Source: UBA964 sp031382085 (lineage in GTDB: Bacteria; Pseudomonadota; Gammaproteobacteria; Steroidobacterales; Steroidobacteraceae). Taken from it: a DNA stretch of 64,000 bases. The notes under the pieces were generated by a model. That model searched no databases. It was not told where the DNA came from and saw nothing but the letters and a program-made list of their open reading frames with translations. The position numbers and the translations under genes are program-made. Shown piece after piece: positions 62,531-64,000 of the stretch (positions within the stretch are counted from its first letter, which is position 1; each line of letters begins with the position of its first letter). The DNA is taken from assembly GCA_031382085.1 (NCBI GenBank), contig JANMYM010000082.1, positions 1 to 64,000 on the forward strand, in the 5' to 3' direction.

Positions 62531-64000
62531 TCACGCTTTGGCCGCCTTCCAGAAATAGCGCCGGAATCCCCGGAGTTTGTCGACGTCCTTGATACGAAAG
62601 AAGAATCGTACTTCATCGCCGACCGCGAGTTCCCCGGCCGCAAGGTCCGTGAATTCCATGAACAGGTTGCCACCTTCGATGAATCCGACATTGCCGTAAA
62701 TATAGGGCGGGCGGGCGCTGTAGGCCTGCCAGTCTTCGGTGAAAGTCTTGACCCGACCGCGAGAATCGGCAAAACGATATTCTTGCTGGGTGTCGGTCAC
62801 GCGACAGTCGGGGTTCACGCAGACCCTCGTCAGCGGAAACTGCACGGTGTTGCAACGTGCACAGCGCCCACCGACAAAAGCCGTGGTGGCGCGGCGTTTT
62901 CGCCAGGCCACGGACTGCGCGGTGCGGTTGTCACGTTCGGCGCGCATGCCGAAATCGACGTCAACGAGGCTGGCATGCGACAGGTAGCGCAAATAGTCCG
63001 GTTCATCACAGCGTCGCGCCAGCGCTGTCGTGACCGACTGGCGGTGCTGCTGGCCCGTGCGTTCGCCAACCCGTAGCACGATTGCATCCACCCCCTGGGC
63101 AAACGCGGCTAACACAACCAGTTCGCCCGGGGCGGCCTGTTCGAGCACCCGCGCCAGCATCAGCAGCGGGTGCGCGGTCCCGGTATCGCCACAATCCGCG
63201 TGCAGGGAGTCGGCAAGCGCCGCGTTGACCAGTGCCGCATTCTGCGTGATGTGCTTGATCGCGGCGGCCGGCCCGGGCATGACAAAGTGTTTCACTTGAG
63301 CGGCGTCGATGCCGGCGGTCTGCAGGGCGCGTTGAATGGTTTCGACCGGGAAACGCGCCAGCGCCTGATCGCGAATCCAGCGTTCTTCGAGCGCGTAATC
63401 GAACCTCTGCCCGGCCATCCGGTAATGATCGACAAAGTCGACCGCAACCTGCGCGAAACCTAACACACTGGCCAGCGCATATTCTTTGGCGGCGCCGGGC
63501 TCCGCGTCCGGCGTCAGGCACAGCGCCGCGGCGCCGTGACCATAGGCCATCTCCTGCGGGCTGGCGCACTGCGCGACGCGCGCATCGCTCGCGATCACCA
63601 GCGCGGGCCTGGCGGCGAGGCAGGCGTGGATGAGCGCGTTCGTGCCCGCGCGCAGCGAGCCCGCGACGTTCAAGGTCGCTGTCGCGGAGTCGGCATCTAA
63701 CGCCGCGGCCACGAGACCGGCGTCATCGCGACTCGCAAAAGGCAGAGTGGTCGAGGCGAGGCACAGCGAGGCCATGCTGAAATCCGGCTGGCTGCGGCGT
63801 GCGTCCGCGATGGCGAGGCGTCCGGCTTCCACCGCCATCGTGATGGCGTCCTCGTCCCAGTTGCAGACGGCGCGCGCGCCTTTAGCCTGCGCGTTCGCGC
63901 CGGGGCTCGCCCAGGCTGTTGCCTGCGCGATCGTCGCGCGAGCGAGTCGCAGTCTGGGTACCCAGGCGCCGATGCCGGTAATGTGCGTCGGTGCGTGCAA
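62531..64000 (-). CDS. HMG-CoA synthase-like protein fused to a DUF35 domain
   Basis: A 489-residue protein (right edge; starts at a TTG at 64000 or outside). Residues 1-350 have the prokaryotic HMG-CoA synthase fold (TGIGAWVPRLRL, IASDARVAQ, YGHGAAALCL, ADCGDTGTAHPLL). Residues 365-489 form a DUF35 unit: CARCNTVQFPLTRVC zinc ribbon and an OB fold ending KLRGFRRYFWK. The nucleophile segment that reads ACKAGT in archaeal homologs appears as SLRAGT, with the Cys missing. It may lack Claisen-condensation activity and work as a scaffold or aldolase-like unit for the thiolase encoded next to it. Confidence 0.85.
   Translation of the reverse strand: MHAPTHITGIGAWVPRLRLARATIAQATAWASPGANAQAKGARAVCNWDEDAITMAVEAGRLAIADARRSQPDFSMASLCLASTTLPFASRDDAGLVAAALDADSATATLNVAGSLRAGTNALIHACLAARPALVIASDARVAQCASPQEMAYGHGAAALCLTPDAEPGAAKEYALASVLGFAQVAVDFVDHYRMAGQRFDYALEERWIRDQALARFPVETIQRALQTAGIDAAQVKHFVMPGPAAAIKHITQNAALVNAALADSLHADCGDTGTAHPLLMLARVLEQAAPGELVVLAAFAQGVDAIVLRVGERTGQQHRQSVTTALARRCDEPDYLRYLSHASLVDVDFGMRAERDNRTAQSVAWRKRRATTAFVGGRCARCNTVQFPLTRVCVNPDCRVTDTQQEYRFADSRGRVKTFTEDWQAYSARPPYIYGNVGFIEGGNLFMEFTDLAAGELAVGDEVRFFFRIKDVDKLRGFRRYFWKAAKA

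Noticed and set aside
61955..63076. Plus-strand open frame (373 codons) opposite the thiolase and HMGCS-like genes
   Set aside because: Crosses two well-supported minus-strand genes and has no recognisable domain.
1..64000. CRISPR arrays, tRNA or rRNA genes, transposases, phage genes
   Set aside because: No regularly spaced repeats, cloverleaf-type sequences, rRNA motifs, transposase or integrase frames were recognised on either strand.

Overview
The window is a 64 kb piece of a high-GC (low 60s percent by eye) Gram-negative chromosome. Evidence for the cell type: two RND permeases with a lipoprotein adaptor, a tail-specific protease of the gamma-proteobacterial length, a TonB-dependent receptor with a classical TonB box, and an N-carbamoylputrescine amidase. 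A gammaproteobacterium of the Nevskiales/Steroidobacterales kind (lipid-, steroid- or terpenoid-degrading) is my best guess, but no rRNA or marker gene is present to prove it. No tRNA, rRNA, CRISPR array, insertion sequence or prophage was seen.

Layout. 1-16 kb is housekeeping and envelope: the end of an unknown gene, an RND efflux operon (adaptor plus two permeases, all on the minus strand) behind a perfect 26-bp palindromic operator, the protease Prc, an M28 aminopeptidase, a tightly divergent gene pair (21 bp apart), a Gfo/Idh dehydrogenase coupled to AguB, and an EAL protein with eroded catalytic motifs. At 16-16.5 kb lies a broken alpha/beta hydrolase. 16.5-25.2 kb is a plus-strand neutral-lipid operon: cytochrome b561, then a HAD phosphatase/LPAAT fusion, a PlsB-like GPAT, a wax ester synthase/DGAT and three alpha/beta hydrolases. 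Consecutive lipid genes mostly overlap by 4 nt.

25-46 kb is an acyl-CoA catabolism region in short, alternately oriented units: acyl-CoA dehydrogenases (one paired with an APH-type kinase as in ACAD10/11), a quinone oxidoreductase, SCP2-type and FadA-type thiolases, a PaaN-like aldehyde dehydrogenase, a nitronate monooxygenase, SDRs, an MFS carrier, a feruloyl-CoA-synthase-like ligase, and a regulator made of two HxlR domains each followed by a metal-ribbon motif.

46-64 kb reads as an uptake-and-breakdown cluster for an apolar alkene-, aromatic- or isoprenoid-type substrate. It holds a TonB receptor, a carotenoid/lignostilbene-cleaving dioxygenase in an operon with an acyl-CoA ligase, an NTF2-fold protein and a DsbA-type isomerase, then enoyl-CoA hydratase, three MaoC/hotdog proteins, a Rieske oxygenase, a CMD/AhpD-like protein, an SDR, a thiolase, and an HMG-CoA-synthase-like protein fused to a DUF35 domain. 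Six small NTF2-fold (SnoaL/limonene-epoxide-hydrolase-like) genes are scattered through 26-58 kb and fall into at least two paralogous groups.

Two window-wide observations: the hexamer GTTAGS (either strand) recurs about 1.7 times per kb, inside codons and across stop codons; and many genes are translationally coupled (ATGA/GTGA).
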